Origin: Terriglobus sp. TAA 43
GTDB taxonomy: Bacteria; Acidobacteriota; Terriglobia; Terriglobales; Acidobacteriaceae
NCBI RefSeq assembly: GCF_000800015.1
Contig: NZ_JUGR01000001.1
Span: forward strand, 930,001 to 994,000
Length of the DNA stretch: 64,000 bases
Direction: 5' to 3'
The notes below the pieces were generated by a model. It saw only the letters and a list, made by a program, of their open reading frames with translations, had not been told where the DNA came from and did no database searches. Every line of letters starts with the position of its first letter. Position 1 is the stretch's first letter. The translations under genes and the position numbers were made by a program. Below are positions 1 to 9,110 of this stretch, piece after piece.

Positions 1-1
1 C

Positions 2-793
2 ACGGCGAATAAGCTGCGCATCAAACGTCTTTTCTTCGATGCGCTTCGCTGCATGGTAGACGGCATCCTCGCGGTGGGACAGCGAAACGCAGTCTACTGG
101 AAATACTATTTTGGTGACGAATTTCCGGTGTTTCTGATGCCCTACGCTGTCGACAACGCCTATTTTGCGCGGAAGACAGTTCAGGCCACTCCGCTTCGTG
201 GAGAACTGCAGAAGGAACTGGGTCTCGATCCTGAGAGACCGGTGATTCTTTACGCGTCGAAACTCATTCGCCGCAAGAACGCAGACCAGCTGCTGGAAGC
301 CTTCCTGCAGCTCAGAGACAGTACCACTCCACGACCGTACCTGCTCATTGTTGGCGATGGTGAGCTGCGCGAGATGCTGGAGCAACGAGCAGTCGCGGCG
401 TGTGCAACCGAGGATGTTCGCTTCACAGGCTTCCGCAACCAGAGTGAGCTACCCCGTTTTTTTGATCTCAGTACTGTGTTTGTCCTTCCTGCCCGCCATG
501 AGGCCTATGGTTTGATCGTGAACGAAGCCATGGCCGCAGGGCTGGCAGTGGTGGTCAGCGACGATGTCGGCTGCGCAGACGATCTGGTCGCGCATGGCGA
601 AAATGGCTACGTGTATCCCGTTGGAAACGTCGACGCACTTCGCAATGCGCTTGAAAAGGTTTTGTCTTCTGGTGAAGCACAGCGCATGGGACAGCGAAGC
701 CGCGAGATCATTTCGGGCTGGAGTTACGCCGAAGATCTCACCGCACTGAAGGGCGCATTGCGCCACATAACCGGTAGACAGGCAGGAGCCTGA
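2..793 (+). CDS. glycosyltransferase family 4, 5' end outside window
   Basis: The reading frame is open from the window edge, so the start lies upstream; the internal ATG at 53 is not the true start. The visible 263 residues are the C-terminal (nucleotide-sugar binding) half of a GT-B glycosyltransferase. They contain ILYASKLIRRKN (start of the Glycos_transf_1 domain), a GDGELRE turn, and the EX7E-type motif EAYGLIVNEAMAAG near the donor site. It probably transfers a sugar to a lipid-linked intermediate on the cytoplasmic face. The next glycosyltransferase starts four bases after its stop, so the two are co-transcribed. Substrate cannot be read from the sequence. Confidence 0.9.
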   Translation, partial: TANKLRIKRLFFDALRCMVDGILAVGQRNAVYWKYYFGDEFPVFLMPYAVDNAYFARKTVQATPLRGELQKELGLDPERPVILYASKLIRRKNADQLLEAFLQLRDSTTPRPYLLIVGDGELREMLEQRAVAACATEDVRFTGFRNQSELPRFFDLSTVFVLPARHEAYGLIVNEAMAAGLAVVVSDDVGCADDLVAHGENGYVYPVGNVDALRNALEKVLSSGEAQRMGQRSREIISGWSYAEDLTALKGALRHITGRQAGA

Positions 794-797
794 AGCC

Positions 798-1958
798 ATG
801 CGCATCCTTCATGTCATCGCCACACTGGACCCCGCTGCAGGCGGCCCGATCGAAGGCGTGCGGACACTCTTCGGATATAAGAACGAAGGTTACGAGGGCG
901 AAGCCGTGACCTTCGACGCGCCCGACGCGCCTTATCTGAAGGGACTTCCCTTTCCCGTTTATCCACTCGGCCCACGCACCTCCACCTATGGCTACACGGC
1001 AAAGCTATTGCCTTGGCTGCGCGAAAACCGCGATCGGTATGACGGCGTGATCGTCAATGGCTTGTGGCAATACACGGGTCTTGCCACGATGCTAGCCATG
1101 CGCGGTCACACGCCGTATATGGTGTTCTCGCATGGCATGTTGGACCCGTACTTTAAACGTCGCTTTCCGCTGAAACATCTGAAGAAAGCCATTTACTGGT
1201 ATCCCGCGGAATATTGGGTTCTGAGAAACGCCTATCGTGTGCTGTTCACCACCACCAGCGAAGAAAAGCTGGCGGAAGAAAGCTTTGCTTTCTGGAAATG
1301 GAAATCGCAGGTAGTCCCGTACGGCATTCGTGCGCCCCAGAGCGATCCCGCTGAGGACATCGCTGCATTCCTTCGTGTGGTTCCTGCCGTAGAAGGCAAG
1401 CGTTTCCTCATCTATCTGAGCCGTATCCATCCCAAGAAGGGGTGCGACCAGTTACTACAGGCGTTTGCCTCCGTTGCCGCCAGCGACCCCGGCCTGCATC
1501 TCGTCATGGCCGGCCCGGACGAGACCGGCTGGATACCGGAGCTACAAAAGATCGTAGATAACGCAGGTTTGAGTGACCGCGTTCACTGGCCGGGGATTTT
1601 GCGCGGTTCAGAAAAGTGGGGCGCGTTCCGTGCCGCGGAAGCATTCATCCTTCCTTCTCACCAGGAAAACTTCGGCATTGCTGTTGCGGAGGCACTGGGA
1701 GCGGGCAAGCCTGTTTTGTTGAGCGATAAGGTCAACATCGGAGACATGATCCGCGACGAAGGCTGTACTCTCATTGAGCCAGACACCCTTGAAGGGACAC
1801 GCCTGCTACTGGAGCGCTGGATTGGATTATCAGCGGAAGAAAAGCGGCGCATGAGCGCAGCTGCGAAAGAATGTTTTCGAACACGCTTCAACATGGTGGA
1901 GACCGCACAAACCATCATGACTCTCTTCCAGCAGGCGAAGAACGAAGGAGCAAGCTGA
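798..1958 (+). CDS. glycosyltransferase family 4
   Basis: A 386-residue GT-B glycosyltransferase. The N-terminus (ILHVIATLDPAAGGPIEG) is typical of GT4 enzymes of surface polysaccharide clusters, and the C-terminal half carries YLSRIHPKKG and the donor-site motif HQENFGIAVAEALGAGKP. The start ATG follows the upstream stop by four bases, and the stop directly abuts the next ATG, which indicates one operon from the window edge to 3379. Likely adds a sugar during EPS or O-antigen repeat-unit assembly; acceptor and donor are unknown. Confidence 0.9.
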   Translation: MRILHVIATLDPAAGGPIEGVRTLFGYKNEGYEGEAVTFDAPDAPYLKGLPFPVYPLGPRTSTYGYTAKLLPWLRENRDRYDGVIVNGLWQYTGLATMLAMRGHTPYMVFSHGMLDPYFKRRFPLKHLKKAIYWYPAEYWVLRNAYRVLFTTTSEEKLAEESFAFWKWKSQVVPYGIRAPQSDPAEDIAAFLRVVPAVEGKRFLIYLSRIHPKKGCDQLLQAFASVAASDPGLHLVMAGPDETGWIPELQKIVDNAGLSDRVHWPGILRGSEKWGAFRAAEAFILPSHQENFGIAVAEALGAGKPVLLSDKVNIGDMIRDEGCTLIEPDTLEGTRLLLERWIGLSAEEKRRMSAAAKECFRTRFNMVETAQTIMTLFQQAKNEGAS

Positions 1959-2564
1959 ATGCCGCGCGAAGCCGCCTACGTGGCCACGGACCATATCGAC
2001 GAAAGCGAACACGCTGACCCGTATCTGCGTCCGGCGTTCACGCTGCACAATCGTGTGATGCGTGTGCTTTGGGGCGTCGTATGGCTGCTGCTTTATCGCC
2101 CGTCGCCACGGCCCATGCATGGCTGGCGCTCCTTTTTGTTGCGTCTTTTCGGAGCCACGATGGGTTCGAATTGCCACTTCTATCCAAAGTCAAAAATCTG
2201 GGCTCCGTGGAATCTGTTTTGTGCGGATCAGGTCACAGCTGCAGATGGCGTCGAGATTTACAACGCCGCGCCCATGCACTTTGGTTCTCACGCCATCGTG
2301 TCGCAGGACGCCTATCTTTGTGGCGCGACGCACGACTACAACTCCGCTGCCTTTCCATTGCTGGCCTACGAGATGCATTTCGGAGCCTACTCGTGGGTGT
2401 GTGCGCGGGCGATCGTAGGACCTGGCGCCAACATGGGCGAAGGTGCCGTGCTCGGACTGGGGTCCGTCGCCACACGCAGCCTTGATCCATGGACGGTCCA
2501 CGCTGGTTCTCCGGCGCGGATGGTCAAAGAACGTAAACGCACACATGGAGTCACACCCGCATGA
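1959..2564 (+). CDS. WcaF-like acetyltransferase (left-handed beta-helix)
   Basis: A 201-residue protein resembling the colanic acid acetyltransferase WcaF group. A hydrophobic N-terminal segment (WGVVWLLLYRPSPRP) is followed by an LbetaH hexapeptide-repeat region from about residue 65 (GSNCHFYP, ADGVEIYN, GSHAIVSQDAYLCGATHDY, GPGANMGEGAVLGLGSVATR). The THDY histidine sits where the catalytic His of this family lies. It would O-acetylate a sugar of the polysaccharide using acetyl-CoA. ATG is directly adjacent to the previous stop and the gene overlaps the next one by ATGA, so it belongs to the same operon. Confidence 0.85.
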   Translation: MPREAAYVATDHIDESEHADPYLRPAFTLHNRVMRVLWGVVWLLLYRPSPRPMHGWRSFLLRLFGATMGSNCHFYPKSKIWAPWNLFCADQVTAADGVEIYNAAPMHFGSHAIVSQDAYLCGATHDYNSAAFPLLAYEMHFGAYSWVCARAIVGPGANMGEGAVLGLGSVATRSLDPWTVHAGSPARMVKERKRTHGVTPA

Positions 2565-3379
2565 TCTCCGTCATGGTTCTCACTCTGAATGAAGAGCACG
2601 ACCTGCCTGGATGCCTTGAATCCGTGGCATGGTCCGACGATGTCTGGGTGTTTGACTCTTTGTCCACCGACCGTACCACTGCGATTGCAGAGGTGTCCGG
2701 TGCCCGCGTGATCCAGCGCAAGTTTGATAACTGGGCCGCTCATCAGAACTGGGCCATGGAAAACATTCCGTTCAAACATCCGTGGGTGTTTTATATCGAC
2801 GCGGATGAACGCATGACAGAGGGGCTTCGCGAGGCTATCCATCAGGCTGTGTCAGCAGCGGGAGGACATGTCGCATTTGAAGTGGAACGTCGCGATTTCC
2901 TGAACGGAACATGGCTGAAACACGTTCAGCTTTCCGCCTGGTACACGCGCCTCTTTCAGCCTTCCAAAATGCATTACGAACGCCTGGTCAATCCTGTCTC
3001 TGTGGTGGACGGAACGACCGGGCGCATCGCTGGCTATCTGGATCACTTCCCGTTCAGCAAGGGTGTCACCTATTGGATACAGCGGCACAATGACTACAGC
3101 ACGAAAGAAGCGCAGCAACTGATGCTGAATCAGGCCGATGCTCCCGCGTTTCGGCTGCGTGATGCATTCTTCGCCTCAGATTTTCAGACGCGTCGGAAAC
3201 AACAGAAGCAGTTGTTCTATCGCTTGCCTGGTCGCCCAATTCTGAAGTTCATATTGATTTACTTCGCAAAGCGAGGCTTTTTGGATGGCAGCGCAGGACT
3301 GACCTACGCTTTACTTCAATCGATTTACGAATATTTCATTGTGTTGAAGACACGCGAACTTAGGCAACATCCGCAGTAA
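2561..3379 (+). CDS. glycosyltransferase family 2
   Basis: A 272-residue GT-A enzyme. It opens with the nucleotide-binding strand MISVMVLTLNEEHDLPGC, has the DSLSTDRT segment and the metal-binding YIDADE motif (about residue 77), and resembles the WaaE/KdtX-like LPS core glycosyltransferases in length and in the NGTWLKHV region. Starts inside the stop of the acetyltransferase gene (ATGA), so translation is probably coupled. Last gene of the first polysaccharide operon; followed by a strong hairpin terminator at 3394-3422. Confidence 0.88.
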   Translation: MISVMVLTLNEEHDLPGCLESVAWSDDVWVFDSLSTDRTTAIAEVSGARVIQRKFDNWAAHQNWAMENIPFKHPWVFYIDADERMTEGLREAIHQAVSAAGGHVAFEVERRDFLNGTWLKHVQLSAWYTRLFQPSKMHYERLVNPVSVVDGTTGRIAGYLDHFPFSKGVTYWIQRHNDYSTKEAQQLMLNQADAPAFRLRDAFFASDFQTRRKQQKQLFYRLPGRPILKFILIYFAKRGFLDGSAGLTYALLQSIYEYFIVLKTRELRQHPQ

Positions 3380-3393
3380 ATACCGACCAAAAG

Positions 3394-3422
3394 ATCAGGG
3401 TCTCCTTTGAGGAGACCCTGAT
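3394..3422. terminator. bidirectional rho-independent terminator
   Basis: A perfect 12-bp stem (ATCAGGGTCTCC at 3394-3405 with its complement at 3411-3422) encloses a five-base loop. It lies between the convergent stops of the GT2 gene (3379, +) and the receiver gene (3453, -). A short T-rich stretch follows on the plus side and CTTTTGG on the minus side, so it can serve both genes. Confidence 0.85.
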
Positions 3423-3452
3423 ACTTATTTGTCGTAAAACATCGCCAATCGA

Positions 3453-3830
3453 TTAACTGCGCAGCTTCGCCAACAGGTCGGTCGGATGGACGGGCTTCGC
3501 CAGAATTTCAAACTCATGTCCCTGCGCACGTGCCTTCTCCAGCAGATCAGCCGTAGCAGCCTGTCCGCTAAACAGAAGAATCTTGCAGGTGGGTAGTTTT
3601 TCCCGGATTTTGATGGCAGCTTCAATGCCCGTCATGCCGGTCATGATCACGTCTGAAATCAACATGTTGGGTTGAAATTCATCAACGGTCTCTACGGCAG
3701 ACTCGCCGGAGTACACGGCCTTGGCTTCAAAGCCTGCCTGATTAAGGATGATTGCCAGCGTGTTTGCAATCACCTGTTCGTCGTCGGCAACCAGTACCTT
3801 CGGTTTGCTGGGGGTTGTCATATCAATCAC
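3453..3830 (-). CDS. single-domain response regulator (CheY-like receiver)
   Basis: A 125-residue stand-alone receiver domain. The acidic pair D16-D17, the phospho-acceptor D60 (LISDVIM), S88 and the invariant K112 (ILAKPVHP) are all present, so it should be phosphorylatable. There is no output domain and no histidine kinase next to it; the partner is unknown. The frame opens with GTG at 3830; an ATG three codons in (3821) is an equally possible start, as neither has a clear Shine-Dalgarno sequence. Divergent from the ABC transporter operon. Confidence 0.9.
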   Translation of the reverse strand: MIDMTTPSKPKVLVADDEQVIANTLAIILNQAGFEAKAVYSGESAVETVDEFQPNMLISDVIMTGMTGIEAAIKIREKLPTCKILLFSGQAATADLLEKARAQGHEFEILAKPVHPTDLLAKLRS

Positions 3831-3996
3831 AGTTCTACTTTACCCGCTACGATATAGCAAGTTTCTGGAAGTTGTTGTTTCACGGGAGGATGATACCCTC
3901 AGAGGACGCCCTGCGGTCATCTTCGGCCGGCCGCGCAGCCACAAAACTTTCAGGGTCCGGTCACTGATCCGGCTCCACCACCAATGGAGACGCCCA

Positions 3997-5331
3997 ATGC
4001 AACAGGCCATCATTCGCGCCGAACGCGTTGAAAAATATTATGCTCAGCCGAGCGAGAACCGAATTCAGGTCATCTCGCCGACAGACCTGTCCATTGTGCC
4101 GGGTGAAATTGTCGCACTGCTAGGGCCCTCAGGCTCTGGCAAGTCGACGTTGCTGCGCATGCTTACGGGACTTTCTGTGCCTTCAGGCGGCCAGGTTTAC
4201 TGGCATGAAAAGCCCATTGGCCAAACAGAAATCAACGTCTCCATCGTCTTCCAGAGCTTTGCGCTATTCCCTTGGCTGACTGTATTGGAGAACGTGGAAG
4301 CACCGCTGCAGGCACGCGGTATGGAACCCGCGAAGCGTCGCAAGCGCGCCATGAAGATGCTGGATACAGTCGGTCTTGACGGCTTCCAGCACGCCTACCC
4401 GAAAGAACTCTCCGGCGGGATGCGTCAGCGCGTGGGCTTTGCTCGCGCGCTTGTTGTCGAGCCAGAAGTGCTCTTTATGGATGAGCCATTCTCTGCCCTT
4501 GACGTGCTCACCGCAGAGAATTTGCGTTCGGAACTGCTGGAACTCTGGCAGAAAAAGACGATGCCAACGCAGGCCATCTTCATCGTGACGCACAACATTG
4601 AAGAGGCCGTGCTGCTTGCAGATCGCATCATCGTTCTGGGCCGCAATCCAGGCCACGTGCGCACCGATTTCCGCGTCGCACTGCAGCATCCGCGCGACCG
4701 CAAGGCCGCAGCGTTTACACAACTGGTGGACTACATCTACAAGGTGCTCACGCAGCCCGAAGCGCAGCCGCCAGAGCTGCCACGTACCGCAGGCGGCAAG
4801 CGCGTCCGCGATCAGCGCCTGATGAGCTACCAGATGTTGCCACATGCGCGTCCCGGCGGCATCGCCGGCCTGTTGGAATTGATGGTGGATCACGCAGGTA
4901 AAGCAGACATCTATCGTCTGGCAGATGATCTCGCTTTCGAAGTCGACGACTTGCTGCCGATCGTTGACGCAGCCTCATTGTTAGGTTTCCTAACTGTTAC
5001 GGAAGGCGACGCCACACTCACTGCGAACGGCACGGAATACGCCAATGCCGAAATCCTTCGGCAGAAAGAAATCTTCCGCGAGGCCGCGCTCGAACACGTG
5101 CTGTTGCTGCGCCAGATCATGCGTGCACTGGAAGCCAAGAGCGACGGTTCCGTACCGGAAGAATTCTTCCACGACATGCTGGACGAACAATTCAGCGAAG
5201 AAGAAACGTTGCGTCAGCTTGAGACGGCTATTAACTGGGGCCGCTATGCGGAACTGTTCGACTTTGACGCGCAGCGCCACCGCTTCATCCTGGCGCACGT
5301 CGCTGAACCTGCCGTGGAGACGCACGAATGA
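3997..5331 (+). CDS. ABC transporter ATPase, NitT/TauT type, with extra C-terminal domain
   Basis: A 444-residue ATPase with Walker A GPSGSGKST, a Q-loop (VFQSFALFPW), signature LSGGMRQR and Walker B VLFMDEP, followed by an H-loop (VTHNIEEA). After the ABC domain (about residues 1-260) comes an extra region of about 180 residues resembling the AAA-associated C-terminal domain of nitrate/sulfonate-type ATPases. The frame is open upstream to 3748, but the protein homology begins at ATG 3997, preceded by GGAG at 3986-3989. It overlaps the permease gene by ATGA. The substrate is unknown because no periplasmic binding protein is encoded nearby. Confidence 0.9.
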   Translation: MQQAIIRAERVEKYYAQPSENRIQVISPTDLSIVPGEIVALLGPSGSGKSTLLRMLTGLSVPSGGQVYWHEKPIGQTEINVSIVFQSFALFPWLTVLENVEAPLQARGMEPAKRRKRAMKMLDTVGLDGFQHAYPKELSGGMRQRVGFARALVVEPEVLFMDEPFSALDVLTAENLRSELLELWQKKTMPTQAIFIVTHNIEEAVLLADRIIVLGRNPGHVRTDFRVALQHPRDRKAAAFTQLVDYIYKVLTQPEAQPPELPRTAGGKRVRDQRLMSYQMLPHARPGGIAGLLELMVDHAGKADIYRLADDLAFEVDDLLPIVDAASLLGFLTVTEGDATLTANGTEYANAEILRQKEIFREAALEHVLLLRQIMRALEAKSDGSVPEEFFHDMLDEQFSEEETLRQLETAINWGRYAELFDFDAQRHRFILAHVAEPAVETHE

Positions 5332-7115
5332 AGATGCTGCCCGGCAGCTTCAGCAATTTGCGATCGCGGGGTGAAATGGTCATCCCGCGCACGCTTGCGC
5401 GTTCGCAAGCAGTACGCAGAAGCTGGCCCTTTCTTCTCGATCTGATCGTTGCCAGCATTGGCCTTGCTGCGTTTTACGGAGTGGTCCAGATTGCGCGCCT
5501 TTGGCTGGGTCATGCAGAGCCGCAGGTGACGTTGTCGTTATCTCCGCGAGCCTTGCCGCTCTATGCGCTCTATTCCGTCGTGCGTATGTTCCTCGCGTAC
5601 CTGTTGAGCCTGGTTTTCGCCATCGGCTATGGCTACGTTGCAGCGTACAGCCGCAGGATGGAAGCGTTGATGATTGCAGCGCTCGACATTCTGCAGTCCA
5701 TCCCGGTGTTGAGTTTTCTTCCGGGCGTGATGCTCGCGATGGTGGCGCTGTTCCCTTCTCGTCAGCTTGGTTTGGAGTTGGGCGCCATCGTACTTATCTT
5801 TACCGGCCAGGTGTGGAACATGGCGTTCTCGTTCTATTCGTCGCTGAAGAGCCTTCCCCGCGAATTGACTGAAGCCAGCGCTATCTATGGATATTCGCGG
5901 TGGCAGCGCCTCTTCCAGCTTGAACTGCCGTTCGCCGCCATCGGTCTTATCTGGAACAGCATGGTCTCCGTTGCAGGCGGATGGTTCTTCCTGATGGCTT
6001 GCGAGATGTTCGTATTGGGTTCGCGCGACTTCCGTCTTCCCGGTCTCGGCAGCTACCTGCAGACCGCCGCAAGTGAAGGCAACACGCCAGCCATTTTGTG
6101 GGGGCTGTTCACGATGATCCTCATCATCGTTGCAACAGATCAGTTACTGTGGCGCCCCGTCATCGCATGGAGCGATCGCTTCAAATTCGAGCAGGTGGAA
6201 AGCGCGCGTCACGTACGTTCACCACTCCTGGCCATCCTGCAGCAGTCGAGTTTTGTGAAGCGGATGCGGCACGTTACGCTTTCGCCCGTGCTGGAGAAGC
6301 TGTATCGACACGAAGCGAAACATCGTCCAACCCATGTCACGATGGATGGTGCAGATCAACGCTCTCCTTCCGCTCTTGCGCAAGTCGTTGTGGGACTCGT
6401 AATTTTCGCAGCAGTTGCCTATGCGGCAATACAGGCATTGCATCTTCTGCATTCCGTCGACCGTAAGGAATTTGGCCTGGTCCTTGGCGGAGCAGGTATG
6501 ACACTGCTGCGCGTGATCGCTTCCCTGTTTCTTGCAACGTTGTGGACAGTGCCCGTTGGCGTGGCGATTGGATCGCATCCGCGACTCGCCCGCATTGCAC
6601 AACCGTTGGCACAGATTGCGGCCAGCGTTCCTGCCACTGCATTGTTCCCAGTCATTCTGCTTCTTCTACTGCGTAGCGGTGGAGGCATGAACACAGCGGC
6701 CATTCTGCTGATGCTGCTTGGCACGCAGTGGTACGTACTGTTCAACGTGATCGCCGGTGCAATGGCGATCCCGACCGATCTCAAAGAGGTTTCGCGCCTC
6801 TTTCACTTCGGCACGGTGCAACGTTGGAAGACCATCATTCTGCCAGGTATCTTTCCTTACCTACTGACCGGCCTCATCACAGCCAGCGGCGGCGCATGGA
6901 ATGCAAGCATCATCGCAGAGTACTTCCGCCTGAAGGGTAAGACGATGACGGCCTTCGGCCTGGGCGAACAGATCAGCGCTGCGACGGACGCCGGCAACTT
7001 TGCAGTACTGTTGTTAGCTACGATCGTGATGGCACTGATGGTGGTAACGATCAACCGTCTGGTGTGGCGTCCGCTGTTCCGCATTGCCGAGTCGAAGTAT
7101 CGCCTCGGCGCTTAA
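5328..7115 (+). CDS. ABC transporter permease, fused double BPD domain
   Basis: A 595-residue inner-membrane protein made of two tandem binding-protein-dependent permease domains of the NitT/TauT type. The first half spans roughly residues 30-290, the second about 350-590. EAA-like loops are visible as LTEASAIYGYSRWQRLFQLELP and LKEVSRLFHFGTVQ, the cytoplasmic contact sites for the ATPase. The two halves are joined by a hydrophilic linker. Most family members encode one such domain, so a fused heterodimer is inferred. Translation is coupled to the ATPase gene by ATGA. The stop overlaps the convergent AI-2E-like gene by four bases. Confidence 0.9.
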   Translation: MKMLPGSFSNLRSRGEMVIPRTLARSQAVRRSWPFLLDLIVASIGLAAFYGVVQIARLWLGHAEPQVTLSLSPRALPLYALYSVVRMFLAYLLSLVFAIGYGYVAAYSRRMEALMIAALDILQSIPVLSFLPGVMLAMVALFPSRQLGLELGAIVLIFTGQVWNMAFSFYSSLKSLPRELTEASAIYGYSRWQRLFQLELPFAAIGLIWNSMVSVAGGWFFLMACEMFVLGSRDFRLPGLGSYLQTAASEGNTPAILWGLFTMILIIVATDQLLWRPVIAWSDRFKFEQVESARHVRSPLLAILQQSSFVKRMRHVTLSPVLEKLYRHEAKHRPTHVTMDGADQRSPSALAQVVVGLVIFAAVAYAAIQALHLLHSVDRKEFGLVLGGAGMTLLRVIASLFLATLWTVPVGVAIGSHPRLARIAQPLAQIAASVPATALFPVILLLLLRSGGGMNTAAILLMLLGTQWYVLFNVIAGAMAIPTDLKEVSRLFHFGTVQRWKTIILPGIFPYLLTGLITASGGAWNASIIAEYFRLKGKTMTAFGLGEQISAATDAGNFAVLLLATIVMALMVVTINRLVWRPLFRIAESKYRLGA

Positions 7116-7624
7116 CGGCTCTTGTTTGCGTTTCGAAACGCATAGATCACTGCAAGTATCGGCGGAGCCAGCAACGCACCCCACGGCGGCAGTAGGATGC
7201 CTCCAACAATCGGTCCCAACATCGCCGCCCACCACGGCACCAGCGTGCTGCGCTTCAGCAACAGCGGTTGAATCAGCGCTCCATCGACAATCGCGATGAA
7301 CGCATACAGCCCCAGCGTCCACCACAGCTTGTCCAGATCCGTGTCGACGGATGCGAAGAATGCAGCAATCGCAGGACCGCATACGGCAAGCGCCGTTCCG
7401 ATCCCCGGAACAAACTGACAGACAGCAGCCACCAGAGCCCACAGCGGCGCCCAGGGCACATGGATGAAGTAAAGGCCCACAAACCACATCAGGCCCACAC
7501 ACAGCGCGTCCAGTGTGGCGGCACGCCACCATCCCATCAGCGCGGTACCCGCCGTGCGCAGATGGTCTGACGGCTGAGGCTGGTAAGAGTTCGCCAGCCG
7601 GGAAGGATATTGCTCGTCCGCCAC
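7112..7624 (-). CDS. short AI-2E family transporter-like membrane protein
   Basis: A protein of about 170 residues with four or five hydrophobic segments matching only the C-terminal half of AI-2E/UPF0118 transporters, which usually have about 350 residues (compare the QFVPGIGTALAVCGPAIAAF and GALIQPLLLKR regions). GTG at 7624 is preferred because AGGAG lies about six bases upstream; a GTG at 7651 would add nine residues but lacks such a site. Tail-to-tail overlap with the permease gene. It may be a truncated or minimal family member; function unknown. Confidence 0.75.
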   Translation of the reverse strand: MADEQYPSRLANSYQPQPSDHLRTAGTALMGWWRAATLDALCVGLMWFVGLYFIHVPWAPLWALVAAVCQFVPGIGTALAVCGPAIAAFFASVDTDLDKLWWTLGLYAFIAIVDGALIQPLLLKRSTLVPWWAAMLGPIVGGILLPPWGALLAPPILAVIYAFRNANKSR

Positions 7625-7750
7625 GTTACGCTCCTCATGCGACAAACGCACACACCATAGGATGCATCACAGCAAGTCGAACGACAGGTGAATCCGCAAA
7701 GCGAATCGCAAGAGATCGCGACGCTTCGGGAACCGTCCGCGAGGAAACGA

Positions 7751-9091
7751 ATGGCTGTCATGATGCAGGGCTTTTACTGGGATTGTGCCAAGGAAGAAAA
7801 CCGGCTGGGCGAGTGGTGGAATTACGTCGCTGAAAAGATCCCGTCGCTTGGCAAACAAGGCATTGGTTTTGACGCCATCTGGCTGCCACCAATCAGCAAA
7901 GGAGCAAGCCCGGGAACCATGGGCTATGACCCCTATGACTATTTCGACCTTGGAGACTTTGACCAGAAGGACTCGGTAAAGACCAGCTTCGGCAATCGCG
8001 CGGAGTTGGAAAGCCTGATCAAGACCATCCATGACAACGGCATGGGCGCAATCGCGGACATGGTGATCAATCACAACAGCGGCGCGGACGAGGAAGAAGA
8101 AAATCCCCTGGATGGCCAGAAGCGCTGGACGAAATTCAATCCAAAGAGTGGGAAATTTCCGCGTAACTGGGACTGTTTCCACCCCTCGCGCTATGAAAAG
8201 GTCATGCTGGAAGGCGAGAACTTCGCAGGCTTTCCACACCTGTGCCATCGCAATCCGAAGGTCTATGCGGCGATGTATGAATACGCTCGCTTGATCATCG
8301 AAGACCTTGATTTCGACGGTTTCCGCTTCGACTTTGTCAAAGGCTTCGGTGCGTGGATGATCGGCCTGCTGGCGAAGTATCAGTATCAGAAGAAGGACAA
8401 CCCCAACTTCTCGCCCTTTGTCGTAGGCGAATACTGGAGTGGCCCGGATGACATTCACGACTGGCTGGACGCGGTAAGCACGTTAACGGATTCGCAGATC
8501 GCCGCGTTCGACTTCCCTCTTCGTTACAAGCTCAAAGATGTTTGCGACACGCTCAATTACGATCTACGCAACCTGACCGATGGCACGTCTGTCTCGGCAG
8601 CGCGGCCATTCAACGCCGTAACGTTCGTGGACAACCACGACATGAACGACAACTTTGTCACGAACGACAAGATGCTCGGCTATTCGTTCATCCTCACCCA
8701 GGACGGCTATCCCTGCGTCTTCTGGAGGGACTACTACAACTACGAACTGGCACGGCCCGACACACCTAATGGCATCGACGCGTTGGTACAGGCACACCAT
8801 AAACATGCCGGTGGCGAGAGCTGCATCCTGCACGCTGACCCTGATTTGTATATCTCGCAACGTGGCGGCACGGAAGACCAATCCGGCCTGATTTACGTAT
8901 TGAACAACCTCGGCAACCAGTGGAGCGGTACCACCGTGAAAACCAAGTGGCCCAACACGCGGTTTATCCCCGTGGCGTGGGACGGTCACGATCAGGCACA
9001 TCCTGACGAACGCAGCACCGACGAGGAAGGCAACGGCGAATTCCCTGCTCCGCCCCGCGGCTATTGCGTCTATGCACCGATTTTTGAGTAG
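7751..9091 (+). CDS. alpha-amylase (GH13), cytoplasmic
   Basis: A 446-residue GH13 glycoside hydrolase. The catalytic triad is visible: nucleophile D194 in FRFDFVKG, acid/base E227 in VVGEYW and D297 in FVDNHD; the conserved IADMVINHN region I is also present. No signal peptide, so it should act on intracellular glycogen or maltodextrins. ATG 7751 is chosen because GAGGAA lies just upstream and the fold begins there (VMMQGFYWD); a GTG at 7688 would add 21 residues without a good ribosome site. A closing C-terminal beta domain (GLIYVLNN) is present. Confidence 0.93.
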   Translation: MAVMMQGFYWDCAKEENRLGEWWNYVAEKIPSLGKQGIGFDAIWLPPISKGASPGTMGYDPYDYFDLGDFDQKDSVKTSFGNRAELESLIKTIHDNGMGAIADMVINHNSGADEEEENPLDGQKRWTKFNPKSGKFPRNWDCFHPSRYEKVMLEGENFAGFPHLCHRNPKVYAAMYEYARLIIEDLDFDGFRFDFVKGFGAWMIGLLAKYQYQKKDNPNFSPFVVGEYWSGPDDIHDWLDAVSTLTDSQIAAFDFPLRYKLKDVCDTLNYDLRNLTDGTSVSAARPFNAVTFVDNHDMNDNFVTNDKMLGYSFILTQDGYPCVFWRDYYNYELARPDTPNGIDALVQAHHKHAGGESCILHADPDLYISQRGGTEDQSGLIYVLNNLGNQWSGTTVKTKWPNTRFIPVAWDGHDQAHPDERSTDEEGNGEFPAPPRGYCVYAPIFE

Positions 9092-9110
9092 CCTTTGTTA
9101 CCCTAGAGTC

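Noticed and set aside
3748-3996. N-terminal extension of the ABC ATPase
   Set aside because: The extra 83 residues run over the divergent receiver gene, are not ABC-like, and lack a ribosome site, unlike ATG 3997.
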